Source: Taenia hydatigena (taxonomy: Eukaryota; Platyhelminthes; Cestoda; Cyclophyllidea; Taeniidae). Taken from it: DNA of 64,000 bases. The stretch lies in NCBI GenBank assembly GCA_036345935.2, contig JADWOT020000010.1:3526182-3590181 (forward strand), given 5' to 3'. The notes beneath the pieces are model-generated. The model ran no database searches and had not been told where the DNA came from. It worked only from the letters and a program-made list of their open reading frames with translations. The translations under genes and the position numbers were made by a program. Below, piece by piece: positions 1 to 11,761 of this stretch. Positions within the stretch are counted from its first letter, which is position 1. The number at the start of each line of letters is the position of its first letter.

Positions 1-3000
1 TCCACTCCCAGCTTGGAATTGCTGTACAAACATTTACGATGTCAACAACACCAAGGTATTCGCACAACACTTCAACCAACTCTTGACAAAGGTCCGTGAT
101 CTTCTTATTTTGCGATTTTGCCTGGCAAATGCAATCATCAATTAAGTGGGAGCTAAAAATATTCAAGAATGTGAATGAGCCGTTGATTACATTATGCTTA
201 ATGACATACAAGAGTGGAAGACACCTAGCCGCTGGTTTACAGTTAAACTGAGATAAAACACCGTTTTTAGAATACCAGATGGGCTCAACTTACTTCCAGC
301 TCCATATTATAATTTCTGAAGCACGCTTTGTGACTCTCGTAGCGTGAGTGAAGTAGGACTGCAAATGCTAATCTACTTTGAGAGCATTATTTACGTGCAG
401 TCCTAAGTGTAATCACATCAACCTACGGATGCGAATTCACTCTACTTCATTGAAAGAAATATATTTGAATTTCCTCAAATCTTTTTGTATATGAAAGGTC
501 CGCGATAGTTTGAGCGAGATGGCTTCGTTAAAACATAATTGGTCATGTTTGGATTATTAGCTGGCAGCGAAATGTGTTACACGGAAAGATATTTATCTCG
601 ATTTTGATATGAATCGATACACTGTTGGCCAATGCAAAGGCTGGTTCTCCCGGACAATAGTGATTCTCAATGGAATTTACAGCCTAACGATATCCCATAT
701 TAAAAGAGCATTCCAGTCTTACAACAAGTTATGATTGCGGTGATGGCCTGCAAGTTTCTCGGTCTGTAAATCCGTTGTCCGTGCTGGAAGATACCCTAGC
801 CAGGGTAGTATTGCCACAAAGAGTAGTTGAATTTGGCGTCAAGTATCCCCTTAATTTGCTTGAAAACCTGAAGACCAGTGCAGATGTCGCACATGTGCTT
901 TCTTCCGCCGTAAACTACGTTTTAATGGGTGACGTCAAATGTTGACTGAGAAAAAAGGAAAATCGTAAACTACATCCCGCAACTATCATTATTCTTACTT
1001 GATCCATTCGGACTCTTGGTGCGAAACGAAATGATGTCACTTTTCATCCACAGCATCAAAATCTGTGCTCTAGTCGTCCCTTTTCACTCTTGCGTTTGAT
1101 TCCCACAAGATTAAGTACACATTCTTGCGTTGCACAAGTTTCGCGTCACATCTCTGTAGCCCTTAATGCCATCTTAACACCATCTTTCAATTTGATGCAG
1201 ATTGATTTAACATGGACGATAACTTATGTTGACCTTACGGAGCAAAACTTACTCTAACTAGTAAGACAGAATTTTATTAGTAAATTTGGACAGATTAAAT
1301 TACTTCTGCCGTACAGATCCATCATCTTCATAAATGGTTTGAAAATTCCTTTGGTTTTTTTACTGCAGGATGAGCATTTGGAAATACGACTTAGTTCACC
1401 TACTCGTTGAGCTGCACTTAAGTGGTGCTTGAAAGGCTGCTTAAGCAATGTCCCCCACCCATTCCTAGCCAGCCTTCGCTACAAGGGATTAAATAGGTCA
1501 GCCAGGGTTCGTGATATGGACTAATTGACAAATTGCATCGCCTAACATGAAACTAACACTGCCTCTTGCTCAACTCAAGCTTAAATACAGCATGTGCATT
1601 TTTATATGACCTCATCATCTACATTAATAAATCCCAAGATTCCTCTTATAATTAAGACCGGAGTTTTAGGCAGTGTCGAACAAGTCCTTTGAACAAACAC
1701 TGGGAGCAATACTTACTGATGGCGTGAAATAGAAGATGGGAAAAGGAGTGGACTTCCTTACGAACTTGTAAAAGATTCGTATCTCGTGATGGCATTAGTG
1801 ACTAGGTGGATGTAATGCGTCGAGGAGGCTTTAAAATAGATTATCAATCGTAGGATGCATTTGAATGCGGTTGACAAGATGTTATTTGGATGCAAATGCA
1901 AGCCCTTGAAACTCATTTGACATCAGCGCTAAGAAAATTACTCTACTCAACAAAGCGGCCTAATTAAATAATTGGATTGCAATTGACGCAAGTTGCATCA
2001 CTTTGATCTTCCCTAAATGATCCCCTTTCTGTCTGCAATTTCCAAATTTCATCATGGCATCACAAAATGCATCCCGCTAGCCAAAATTTGTCCACTCGTA
2101 CAAGCGCATAGCAGAACTTTAAGAAAACGAATTCCGTAACATGTGCTGGCATGGGATAAGGCTCAAATCAGTAATGTTCTTACGTACACTTATATCGCGA
2201 AACCAAATTTGTTAAACGAATTTCATTCCCATGAAAATGATTGACCTCTACAAATTACACTGAAAATAATTTATTCTCGCCCACAGTCATGCAGAATAAT
2301 TCATCAAATGAAACACTTTTATACTCAGAGTCATATGGCATGAGCAAATTTTCCTAGTGCTTTGCATCCACACGCCTAGTCATATGGCAGAATCAACCCT
2401 GACCAAATGATCTATCCACAAGAGCATTCATGTTGCGAGTCCAATTTTTCCAAAAAAATAATCCAGAAGTAGTTTCTTGTAGCAAACTCGTTTTACCAAG
2501 CAAAAGCTCGCCCGCGCATACATTCATGTGGTAGATAGTTACCAAGCGGAATTCGCTTACTTGATTATTCATATGACCAAATCTACATCTGCAATCACAT
2601 AGCAAAATAGGTTAAAGTGGGCGGAAACCGAAATTAACTTTAGAAAGCAAACAAACTTATAAGTACGCGCACAGAAGGAATAGTTATTCTAAACTGAATT
2701 TAGTTGCACGTATGAAAATCAATCTCGAGCGAATATCATCACCACGTGCAGTTTTGTTGCAAATCTATTATCTCTGCCCAGAATTTCTACACATACATTC
2801 ACATGTAGATGAAGTCTGTTTCACTGAACAAATGAGCAAGTCTAAATCAGTGAAATTAATCAGCATACATGGCTGAATAAATATATACATTTCAGTAAAC
2901 GATGTCCGGCTACACTTAAAATCTAATGGCAATGTCTATTTTCATGCGTGAATTTGCATGGACAATTCAAAGTCACACAGCGAAATGTATCCACATGCTC

Positions 3001-3535
3001 TGTCGCATAAAAAAAGTGAAATCATTCAGCAAGCACCATCAAACGTTCAGCCACGCAGCAAAGAAATCAATGCTGGCGTACGTTGTTTGTGCCTTTAGTT
3101 GCTAAAACAGTTTACTAGTTGAAAGTGTTACAACGCGCTGAATCATAATAATTACTTTAACATTACCATTCATTTAGCGCATAATGTGATGCACGTCTTA
3201 GCTATGCTGATGGAAAACTCTACCCAGTGACTACAAATAAGCCAAGATATTTTTCTTATAAAGAAATTTAAAGGCAAAGAAAATTTTCTGCCAGCTGCAC
3301 TTAACTTGCTGTTTTTGAGTGGAAATATCATCAAAGCATGCACCTCACTGCGACAATATTTCTGCAAGGCAATGAGCAATAGCAAGAAGCCATAAGAAAG
3401 ATGCGTTCATTTTAGTACAGTAAGAGCGCATATCGAATCAAGGTCCTCTGTCTCCAGGCTACTGGCTCACATCGGTTATGTTCCACAAATGCATGAGCAA
3501 ATAAAATTCATTTCATGAAAATGGTCGAGCCAAAT
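1..3535. other. No supportable gene; non-coding stretch
   Basis: I see no recognisable gene here. The longest open frames are 60 to 71 codons, as expected by chance. A minus-strand interval at 1364-1478 is open and bounded by a pyrimidine-rich AG acceptor and a GTAAAA donor, so it could be an exon, but nothing identifies it. From about 2100 to 3400 short words such as CACATAGCAAAAT, CACACAGCGAAATG and ACATTCATGTGGTAGAT recur loosely, which hints at an old degenerate repeat rather than genes. Confidence 0.4.
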
Positions 3536-3573
3536 GAGTGTGCCCGTCAATAAATTTATTGACAGGCACACTC
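3536..3573. repeat. Near-perfect 38-base palindrome
   Basis: Two 19-base arms beginning GAGTGTGCCCGTC meet with no spacer at the centre (AATAAATTTATT). Pairing is complete except for one position (C in the left arm, A opposite where G is expected). It could form a hairpin or cruciform. No flanking transposon end or gene is visible, so its role is unknown. Confidence 0.75.
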
Positions 3574-4412
3574 TGTCTTCATAAATACGTGTGACAAAAC
3601 GTAGTTTTGCAGATGTATTTACCATTGGAGTGTAAGCATGGACGACTTTCCCGTCGTAAAATTAGTTCTAACGCATGAAAGTAGGTCCTAACTCATTCGA
3701 TTAGCAAACCGATTTTGTAACCAGAGGCATAAATACAATATGCTAGCACTGATTACTTTTCTATGCAAATGAACATTTGATAATAGTCACAAAATGAACA
3801 CGCTCTTGGTATGCGACAGCGCACGTGACTAAACTTAAATTATCCACAAGAATGCACACATTAACATTGATTTGGCTACAGGAATGTAAGTTTGGTTGGA
3901 CATTTCCTTCTTTTTAAAAGTGAAAATAGCATCGGGATTTTGTAGAGAAGGCATAGAGGGCAAAAGACCCGGTATGCTGCTTTTTGTTGGGTCGGATAGA
4001 ATAGGTGTGTTTTTTTGCAGTGTTTGCTAGATGCGGAACACTGCATATCAAGGATTTTAGAAAATTAACTATTGTGGGCGCTGTTTAAACTAATTTGTCT
4101 ATGAGCATCTTATGTGTTCTAATTTCGCATGCTATCCCTTAACTGTGGAAGCTTATACATCGAACGCACAGGATACTATCGAATTGCACAAAAGTGTTTT
4201 AGCATTCTGGTCGAAGTAGAAATGTATACACTGCGGGTGAGATTGGCATGCAATATCAGCGTTTTGAAGGTTGTAAACGATGCTTGGTCACTGAAATTCG
4301 AGAGGAACGATCCAAGGTCAGGACACGAAGGGGTTGAAGTGTAAGAAAGTTGGAATTTATAAATGTACAAAAATAGAGGTGCTCAATGTTTTGCACAAAG
4401 TCTTATTTGCAG

Positions 4413-5450
4413 TTACAAAGGCATAGAAAAGGTGTTGAAGCAGAGAGACGTAGCCTCCGTTTCTTTGATTGGCAGTTCCACCAAGGATACGGTAGACGAG
4501 AGAAGGCTACGCAAAGCACTTATTATCAACCCAGAAGACACGATTGGGTTTCTCGATGAGATCAAGATTGGTGCGTGGTTTGTTATTCATCACATTTCCT
4601 TTAACAAATTATGCAAGTTTTTAACTATATTCTCAAGTATTTACATTAGAAGACGCTCATGAACAACCGTTTCCAAATGAACTGCATGCTCGATGGAGAG
4701 GTTATCAAACGCAGTTAGAATGCTTCGTGGATTTGTTTTGAACGCACCTATTATTTGAAGCCATGCAAGTTAAATGCTATCAATTCTGTCTCATATGAAG
4801 AGCAAAAATGTGACAGTAAGTAGATTATTAACTGCTCTAAAGGACAATCTAACCCATTCTGTGATTTACTTGATGCGATGTTCAATTTTGCTATGAATGG
4901 TAATGGAAAAGGCTGAGAGTGGATACGAATGTAGTGTGTGCAATGAAGAGCACAATGAATTGGAGCGAATGCAGCAAAATCTCTCACGTCAAGGGAATTG
5001 CAAGTTCTACTCGTGCATGCGATATTTCAATGGCTATAAAACACTTTTGAAAATTAGGCGTCATAGAAAGACGCACGTGGTTAGGGCTGGATTGCATTCC
5101 GTAAAATCAGTTGTGCAACACATAATGCGCTTTCATTCCAATGTAGATGAAAATGCGCCCCGACATCAAATCCGAGATTTTTGGATTAAATCCAAGAATT
5201 CCAAGAACTCAGAGTCTTCTTGTTCCCTCGTGCTAAAGAGACGCAAGAGTGCTCTACTAAATAGTGGTGCAGAAAAATAATGCTGCTTTATCTGTCAGTC
5301 TAATTTTGACGACTGCGATTGCAACATTCCACATGAAACAGGATCGACCAATTGGACACGGTTTTATTGTGCGGCTGCGCCTTCGTCTCTTGAGGACTCC
5401 ATTTGGTCTTAAGAAGAAAAGCTATTCATTTTGTTCTGCGACTCAGTAAA
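4413..5450 (+). pseudogene. C2H2 zinc-finger gene, decayed copy 1
   Basis: A three-exon zinc-finger remnant. Exon 1 (4413-4570) ends in the words DERRLRKALIINPEDTIGF and a GTGCGT donor. Exon 2 (about 4897-5080) holds two fingers: the first reads C-x2-C but lacks its first His, the second has Tyr in place of the second Cys before HRKTH. Exon 3 begins at 5147 after TGTAG and carries a third finger, CCFIC-x12-H, at 5281-5337. Compared with the copy at 28 kb, the exon 2 donor GT has become TT, and the exon 2 acceptor TAG has become TGA. A TAA at 5278-5280 stands where other copies have Tyr or Arg just before the finger, and a one-base shift follows it, after which the frame reads RLRLRLLR as in the other copies. 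C2H2 fingers usually bind nucleic acid; this copy is unlikely to make a working protein. Confidence 0.65.
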
Positions 5451-5454
5451 ATCC

Positions 5455-6254
5455 TAGCACAGAATTCTAGAAGATAACCTTGTCTTGGTGCTACCGATTA
5501 TATAGTAAAAGACTAACCTAGTCGTCATTCATAGTCGAGAATCGTAGGCTTGATTATGTGTGACCAGCAGCGAGCAAGCTTAAAATATAATGAGATGCAT
5601 TTTTCCCGCGTCTTTTTGCCAAACTTCTTAAAACAAAATATGTTCTGTCTGGATGTTGTACTGCGGCATCATAGTTGACAGACGCCGTGCAGAAGTAGTA
5701 AAAACCTCCATGGCCCTAAAACCGAATGAAGTTTAGCTTGTGGGACAGATAAATCCAAATCTTATCCACCAATGTCAATCGGATGTTAATGGTGTGAGTA
5801 GCTGAAGTGACGCGGAAGAGAAACGATGGAGGCTGGGGAAACGAAATCTCATGCATGTATCCAGCGCTAAAAGATGAAACGCAAAATCGATCGTAAAGTG
5901 CCAGACAAACATCTAGGTACAGATGCTGGAGTCGCGAGAAGTTTGGCTCTAGCTTATAACACTACACGGTTATGAAGTCAAGGATGTTGCTCATGTTTGT
6001 GACTTATGCAATTTATTCTGAATGTAGCTTATTAGTGCCATTTGACACATGAATAGAAGTGTTCTAAAGACTGCCATGCAAAAACACAAAGTATAAATGA
6101 ATAATGTAGAGAAACTCCATAATAATCAGGCACAATATTAATGGAGGAAAAAAATCGACTCTGTTTGAATTTGTTAACGAACCCGCATAGCCAACATTGA
6201 AACACTGAAGGGGATCCCAGCGCAAGCTAGCGCACAAGTATCTTACCATTTATT
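5455..6254. other. Nothing recognised
   Basis: No gene, repeat-family block or splice-bounded frame was recognised in this 0.8 kb. It separates the plus-strand zinc-finger remnant from the histidine-rich duplicated segment. Confidence 0.4.
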
Positions 6255-6915
6255 AAGCAGTTTCAAGCAATAAATGAGACTGATAGCACTATTTGTGCGT
6301 TCAAGGCAAGAGAGAAGTCGGCTAGCACCATACCTTTGTGACATATGGAGACTTCTTCACAAGCGTCGATGTAAGCATAACCTTGGTGGTGGCCGCTGTT
6401 TACCACCAGTGTTGCAATCATTCCCATGGCTGCGCACACGGCGACCGCCATTGCGGCTTCTGTTCTTACGACTACTCACACGGCGACCAACAATGCCTAC
6501 TTCTGTCCATATTATGAACCCTTCTCAAACTCTCCCCACGGTGCCCACTTCTCCGGATACGAACATGGCCAACCTCCCCATACCATTTCCTTGTCTCTGC
6601 TTTCCTTGATATTGACTTGCGTGCTGAGGTGTGCCTACTTGTATACCAGTCGCCTTGCCTCCGATTTCCCCACGTGACCCTCATGCTCATTGTACTTTTA
6701 GCTCTACACTAATGCTTGCCGATCTTCAGCGGTGTTCTTGTGATATTTACTCTTTCAGACGATGTGTTAGGCGATGTCTAGCCTTTGAATGCATGCGGCT
6801 GTCGTAGCATAACATTTTCCACTTCAGTGTTAAACTGATGAGAAATCCAGCAATTCTCTCTAAACAATTAGTGGCCTTGCCAATGCAGAGCTCGTAGAAC
6901 ACAGACTGGCATGGA
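6255..6915 (+). repeat. Direct segmental repeat, partner at 44,815-45,515
   Basis: The sequence can be followed base for base, with small indels, in the same orientation at about 44,815-45,515. Shared stretches include CTTCTCAAACTCTCCCCACG and GGCCTTGCCAATG. The similarity runs past the histidine-rich frame on both sides, so the pair is a DNA-level duplication and not a processed gene copy. Confidence 0.8.
6336..6677 (+). pseudogene. Histidine/cysteine-rich protein remnant, copy 1
   Basis: The better copy at 44,926 encodes a short protein full of His, Gly, Cys and Pro. Here the same frame reads YHQCCNHSHGCAHGDRHCGF and on to SHGDQQC. About 23 bases present in the other copy (its 45,079-45,101 region) are then missing, which shifts the frame. 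The later part continues in another frame as FCPYYEPFSNSPHGAHFSGY and ends at 6677. The start codon of the other copy is not preserved. Regularly spaced His and Cys suggest metal binding, but no named family was recognised. The overlapping minus-strand open frames are mirror images of the CAC/GGC-rich codons and were not called. Confidence 0.5.
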
Positions 6916-6919
6916 ACTG

Positions 6920-8690
6920 TGCCGAACCGCTAAATCGATTCAATTATGTTAAAAGAACTTAAATTATGTATTGCTGTTATTGTACGAGCATATAAGATAA
7001 TGCTGGAGACGTCGACGGAAATGTTTGAAATGCATCATAGATAAATAAGACAGGCGATGACCAAGGCCTGCTAGCCCTACTTACCGGTAGGAATTGTCAC
7101 AGGACTAGTGTTGCTTCATACTTAAAGCAGTCCACACACGCCCGAGGTAAGTAAAGAATCCCGGCAATGATATTTAAAGGTCAGGTAGCGATTTTATTTG
7201 CCACTACCAGAAGTCGTGAAATTTCGACGAGTGGCGATCTTTTCGAAATGCTTTTCTTTTTTTGGTGACTATGTGCTCACAAGGCCTTGACCGAAAACCA
7301 TTCCCACTGTCAGTGATCTCGCCATTAATTGACCATCAGTCCTGTACACACATGTTTAATACCAGCCTTAGTCGCGCTCATCAATGACAAATGACGGATG
7401 TAATAAAAAATTACAAAATATTCCCATACTTAACTCATTAAACGCTTTTAAGTGATTCGAAGTCGTGCTGACATTATCGCACTGTTTATTGATTGCATGG
7501 TTAATCCATCCGATCACGCAGATGCAGGACTGGAGAAACCAATGACAAACTAATAAGAGCTTAACTGTCACGGAAAGTTGATTTTGAAAATAAGGGCTCC
7601 TAGTACTTTCACAAGAAGCGCACTGATATGAATAGGCAACTAACCCATTCTCTGAATTTCCACGAAGTGTCATGTAGTGAGTGCGCAACTAGCTGACACT
7701 GCCTTGCCATTCTAACTTTTGTACAGCTTTTCAAATTGCAAATAGGATGCCTGTAATAAGGCGTTTCTGAGGTGGCGCACTCACAAATGGCATCGCGTTT
7801 ATGCGATCAACTCCACAAGCCGGTAGTAATCGACACACGTCTGAATCCTATCGGACCCTCTACTTTGAGATTTTATTAAAAAGACCGAGGCCAGTGAGGT
7901 ACGACCATATGATAAATGCCTCATGTGATGGACTCAGCACAGATGTATGAATTAGGTGCGATTTAGAAAAAGAGAAACTTTTCCAGACGTTTCTTATCGA
8001 GGTATTCGTCTTACCTCTATGCTGCGCGTGCGTGCTCGTGCCTGCTAACACGACGCTAACTTCTGTTCTAGCTTTCTATGAGCGCATTGCTGTCATTGTT
8101 TGGCTGGTCCTACAGGGGCCTAAAAATGATGCAGATTAAGCGAATCTGGTAGTTCGGTTACGACTGCAGGCCCACTGTTCGGTGGCGCATTACACTGCAA
8201 GCGGCTGGTCTGGGTCGATACGACAGGGGTAGAAACAAAGCTCTATCATAAAATAGGCTAATCTAGTAATGGTACATAGCCGAGGACTTTAGCTGCGTCA
8301 TGGTAACCGAGAGTAAGTGTTATGGACAGGCCAGAGATACATAACAATCCTGTACCCTAGATTACGAAATTTTTGGAAGCTCGGGGTAATTTTATTTGGT
8401 TGTTGTGTTTTGAAATAGCAATTGACTACCTCATTTCTCTGCAAGGTGCCGGCCGTTTGCTGTAAAGCAGTGCACTGATTTAGTCTGTAACATGTGGGGC
8501 CACCAGTACCACGTCTTGGTAATACCGAAAATACTAGGCCGCTCAATTACTAATGAAAGCGGGGAGCACAGATATCAGTGTTCTCACCAGTGGACAAGTG
8601 TGCAACACTGTAATATCATCGACCGATCCATGAACCAACATCTTAGCCAGATAACTGACACAGTTTCCGCACAACAGGTGGACTGGAGCG
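6920..8690. other. No supportable gene
   Basis: Only short unrecognised open frames occur, the longest being 106 codons on the minus strand at 7368-7688. That frame has no motif, no paralogue in the window and no convincing splice edges, so I do not call it. Confidence 0.35.
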
Positions 8691-8696
8691 TGACTG

Positions 8697-9065
8697 CACC
8701 ATCGGCTTGAGCTCAGTTTATAGTCACTCGCTCTCATTCTTAAGATTTTATGCCAACAATTCGGCAATATTTAAATTTGCTTTCATGCCCAAAGCTTGAT
8801 GAGATTCAACAACATCTACTATCCCTACGTCTGGAACATTCAACGCAGCGGCATCAGGTCGTGCAGACGACATGTGAGGAAACAGCATAACGTTAGAAAT
8901 GCTGACCAAGCCACAACGAACATGCTCGGCGTTGGCGGTGCTCAGTTTCTCGCACATAGCGAGGCACCATTTGTAAAAGTAGCCATCAAAAATAAAGATC
9001 GTTGCTGTAACACTACCGGCAAATCGTTGTGGCCTAATTCTTGCTTAGCGGTGAATGCACCATTG
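8697..9065 (+). repeat. Direct repeat, partner at 53,027-53,385
   Basis: Both copies share CATCGGCTTGAGCTCAGTT, TCAACAACATCT, CCACAACGAACAT and TTCTTGCTTAGCGG in the same order and spacing. On the minus strand both can be read as related peptide stretches around CEKL...VRCG...VSIS and NVPDVG..DVVE, although each has different stops and shifts. This suggests an old coding or retroelement fragment. I could not assign it to a family. Both copies lie a few hundred bases left of Gypsy-type sequence. Confidence 0.7.
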
Positions 9066-9664
9066 ATGCAATCGAAGGAAATAAAAGGATGATCATTCCT
9101 CCTCTGTTGGCAGTGTAAAGTATACCTTCTTGTGTGGTCAGTCCATCTGCTTCAACTTCTGCCTCTGCTAGATGCCGATTTATCGCTTCCTTAATGCTTT
9201 TTTCAAGACTTATTTTTACCTGCTGCTAATTCTCACTCTTGATCTCCTTCCCCTTTCCATTGCTCTGGCTAACCTCATTCAAGTCCTTATTTTCTTGCCT
9301 TCTCACCACCGACACCAGAGCTAATCGTCATGGATCGTAGAAAAATTTAAAGTCTCTGAGATATCCACATAGAGGTAGCAAAGCTATCATCGCTTGGTTA
9401 TTTACATTCGTAGGTGCCCCATTTGTGAATTGTCTGACATATTTGAGTGAGGTGATCACCAAAATTATTTAGTGTTTTATGTAAAGCTTTGAATTATAAA
9501 CTAAGTTTGTTTGCATTGCCATTAAACGGAGCGTCAACATTTGAATTTCTAGGTTCCTTGTTTATTGCCTTTTCCACGTAACTGGGCATGCACATTACAT
9601 CATTACATTTGCCTGCTTCGCCATGTCTAATGCTTCGAAAATCACGAAGTGACCATCACTACAG

Positions 9665-9895
9665 CTCCAGGGGGTTCCTCCTCTTCTTTCTGATCTGCCT
9701 AGTTATTAGAAGTCTGAACACGCTTCGACATGTTTATTATGGGAGAGAGAGAGTACAGCGAGGCCTAGTAAGAGAGTTTGGGACGAAGATGAGTCACGCT
9801 CCTGGGAGTTACCACGCCGCTCCGCTACCAGGTTCAAATTGTTCCTTCGCCTCTGGCCTACAATGCACATTTAAAGAATCTAAGCGTTGCATAGC
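9665..9895 (-). repeat. LTR tail, primer-binding site and gag-start fragment
   Basis: This block matches 12,680-12,870 and 54,380-54,560: CCTCCTCTTC, a GA-rich run, AGCGAGGCCTA, GAGTCACGCTCCTGGGA and CCGCTACCAGGTTCAAATT. On the minus strand it runs from LTR-like sequence into TGGTAGCGGAGCGG (complement of 9817-9830), then into a gag start reading DQKEEEE at about 9680, where similarity stops. It lies directly beyond the 3' end of pol, so a second truncated element start follows the first element. Confidence 0.6.
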
Positions 9896-9973
9896 TCCAT
9901 CGTCTTTTGAGCGCCGTCCTCGGTGCTACTCCTATTGATTCGCTTTAAGTAAACTATCGGGTGGTTTTCTTTC

Positions 9974-11060
9974 TTATACGATTACATAGGTTTCGTCCTC
10001 GTAACCGACCGACGGAGCACCCCTGTAAGGTCGAATCTTATTCTGATGGACCGTTATTGTCAAACTACGGATTCCTGCATTCCGGACAAGGTAGTTCGAG
10101 GAGACAGGACCTTTACTACTCGAAAGGGGTCTTCACTCCAAGGGCGGCAATATTTGCGATATGTTCCAGGTGGGGGAATGGGCCAATTTATATTTGGACG
10201 AGATCTCCTTCGTGGTAGACAGTGAGTCGACTGTGCTTGTCGTAGTATATATATTGTCTAATATGAGACCTTTGTAGGTGTCGCCGTGCGAGATTAAAAG
10301 TCTTTCTTGTCCCTTCTTTTAGATGTAGTGCGTACTTCGGGGCATTGTCAGAAGCCACTTCCTTACTCGGTAGGAATACATGGAAGGGGACTCTCATTTT
10401 GCGGCTTGTGAGCATCTTGAACGGAGAGACACTGGTTGATGTATGGACCATAGCCCTATGGGCGAGAAGAGCGCGTCCAAGCTATTAAGCCCAATCTTTT
10501 AGTCGTGCCTCCTTCGTAAAAGTCTATAGTAGCTCTATCAGTGTCCGGTTACTTCTTTCTACTTGTCCGTTGCCCTGAGAGTGTCTAGGTGTCTTACGCG
10601 TCTTTGCAATTCCAAGGGACCTGCATAGTCCAGCGAAGAGTTGGCTTTCGAAATTAGGATTGAGTCAGGCACTCCGTGTCAACAGATCCAACGATTAAAG
10701 AAGGTTGAGGCGACTGTCTCAGTGTCTTGCGACTTCATGAGTCCTGCTTTCGGCTAATTTTGTGAAGTAGTCAACCACAACTACGATATATTGGGTTCCC
10801 CTCTTGGTAAGAGATAAAGGACTCATGATTTCTATGCCCACTCGTTCGCCAGGAAATCCTGTAGGCATAGGCTGCAGAGGCGCAACTACTGTGGAATGAG
10901 GGCTCTTGAAACTGCTGCAAGTAATGCAGGTTCGGCAGAAGTCGTGGGCGTCTAGGGAGAGAGAGAGCTACCGGTATCGCTTCGTCGAGGCCTCCACCAT
11001 CTTCTCCTCGCCTACGTGGCCCAATTGTTCGTGCAACTCTTAAAGGGCTGTTTAAAATCA
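9974..11060 (-). pseudogene. Gypsy integrase and pol carboxyl end, broken
   Basis: Integrase inserts retrotransposon DNA into the host genome. An H2C2 zinc-binding part is visible as LHEQLGHVGEEKM, then, after a stop, CRTCITCSSFK (about 10,910-11,040). The core follows with GERVGIEIMSPLSLTKRG, YIVVVVDYFTK and, in another frame, GNGQVERSNRTL. The first catalytic Asp, normally in a VD/ID-x-x-GP context, is Glu here. The segment that should carry the second Asp after VPDSIL is deleted, so FESQLFAGLC follows almost at once. The 87-codon open part at 10,188-10,451 holds the typical PFKMLTSRKMR and the RQYIYYD...YHEGDLVQI end. After further shifts the frame reads KIRPYRGAPSVGYEDE and stops at 9974. 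The enzyme must be inactive. Confidence 0.75.
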
Positions 11061-11439
11061 GGAAACCTGGAACAACCAGGCGCTTGAGAGACGTGACGTC
11101 TTTTTAGTACCACAGGGCGTCATCTTCCAGATAGAGTTTGGACCATTGCTGCCACATCTGCTTGGCTGCCATGCTGGATGATTTCGTCTCCTCCGCAGTG
11201 AGCTTGGACGAAGATGCCAGAAACTTGTCGCATGCCAGGGACGTGTCGGGATCTGTACTCTGTGTGTCTCTCCACTGATGTTTAGTCGGCTCGCTTGAAA
11301 ATGGGGTTCCCGCTATACCGCTATGCCTTTCCACTGAGAGAGGTCTGCGGGCCAATGCTCCCGCGTTGCTATGCAAGTTCTCTTTTTCTGTACTGCACAG
11401 TGAAGTCATATTATTGCAGTTCCTCTTACCAGCGTGCGA

Positions 11440-11745
11440 CCGAACGGCCGATCTCCTTCCTTGTTCTCAACCAGGTTAGCGCCTGTTCTCACTGTAAACT
11501 GTCTCGCTATCAGGTAGTGCTTGAAGTGTCAGACCACCGTATAGATGTCTCATTTTTCGATTAGTCTGACACTAGCGTAGACGATGACGTGTTCTCTGCC
11601 TTCTTTGTCCCTTTGCGAAAGTACATCGCTTACGGCCACGTCACTGGCGTCCATGTCTAGTACAAAGGAAGGTGCGTCGGTCTCGAAATTTGGTAAAGCC
11701 AAATCGGAGCGGAGCAGAGCATTTTCTTTGGTTTTTTGAGGGCTT
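11440..11745 (-). pseudogene. Gypsy RNase H fragment
   Basis: One minus-strand frame reads PNFETDAPSFVLDMDASDVA, then VLSQRDKEGREHVIVYASVR, the standard start of the retrotransposon RNase H domain, with the first catalytic Asp in DMDAS retained. A stop follows at IEK, then FKHYLIARQFTVRTGANLVE resumes the family pattern (normally F.HYL.GR.F.VRTDH..L). It lies between the reverse-transcriptase thumb and the integrase, as expected for Ty3/Gypsy. The host family normally degrades the RNA strand of RNA/DNA hybrids; this copy is broken. Confidence 0.7.
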
Positions 11746-11761
11746 CATCAAGTTTATTCTC

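Noticed and set aside
9821..9842. tRNA gene suggested by GGTTCAAATT next to CCGCTACCA
   Set aside because: The order is wrong for a tRNA (CCA-like word before the B-box-like word) and no cloverleaf forms; a retroelement primer-binding site explains it better.
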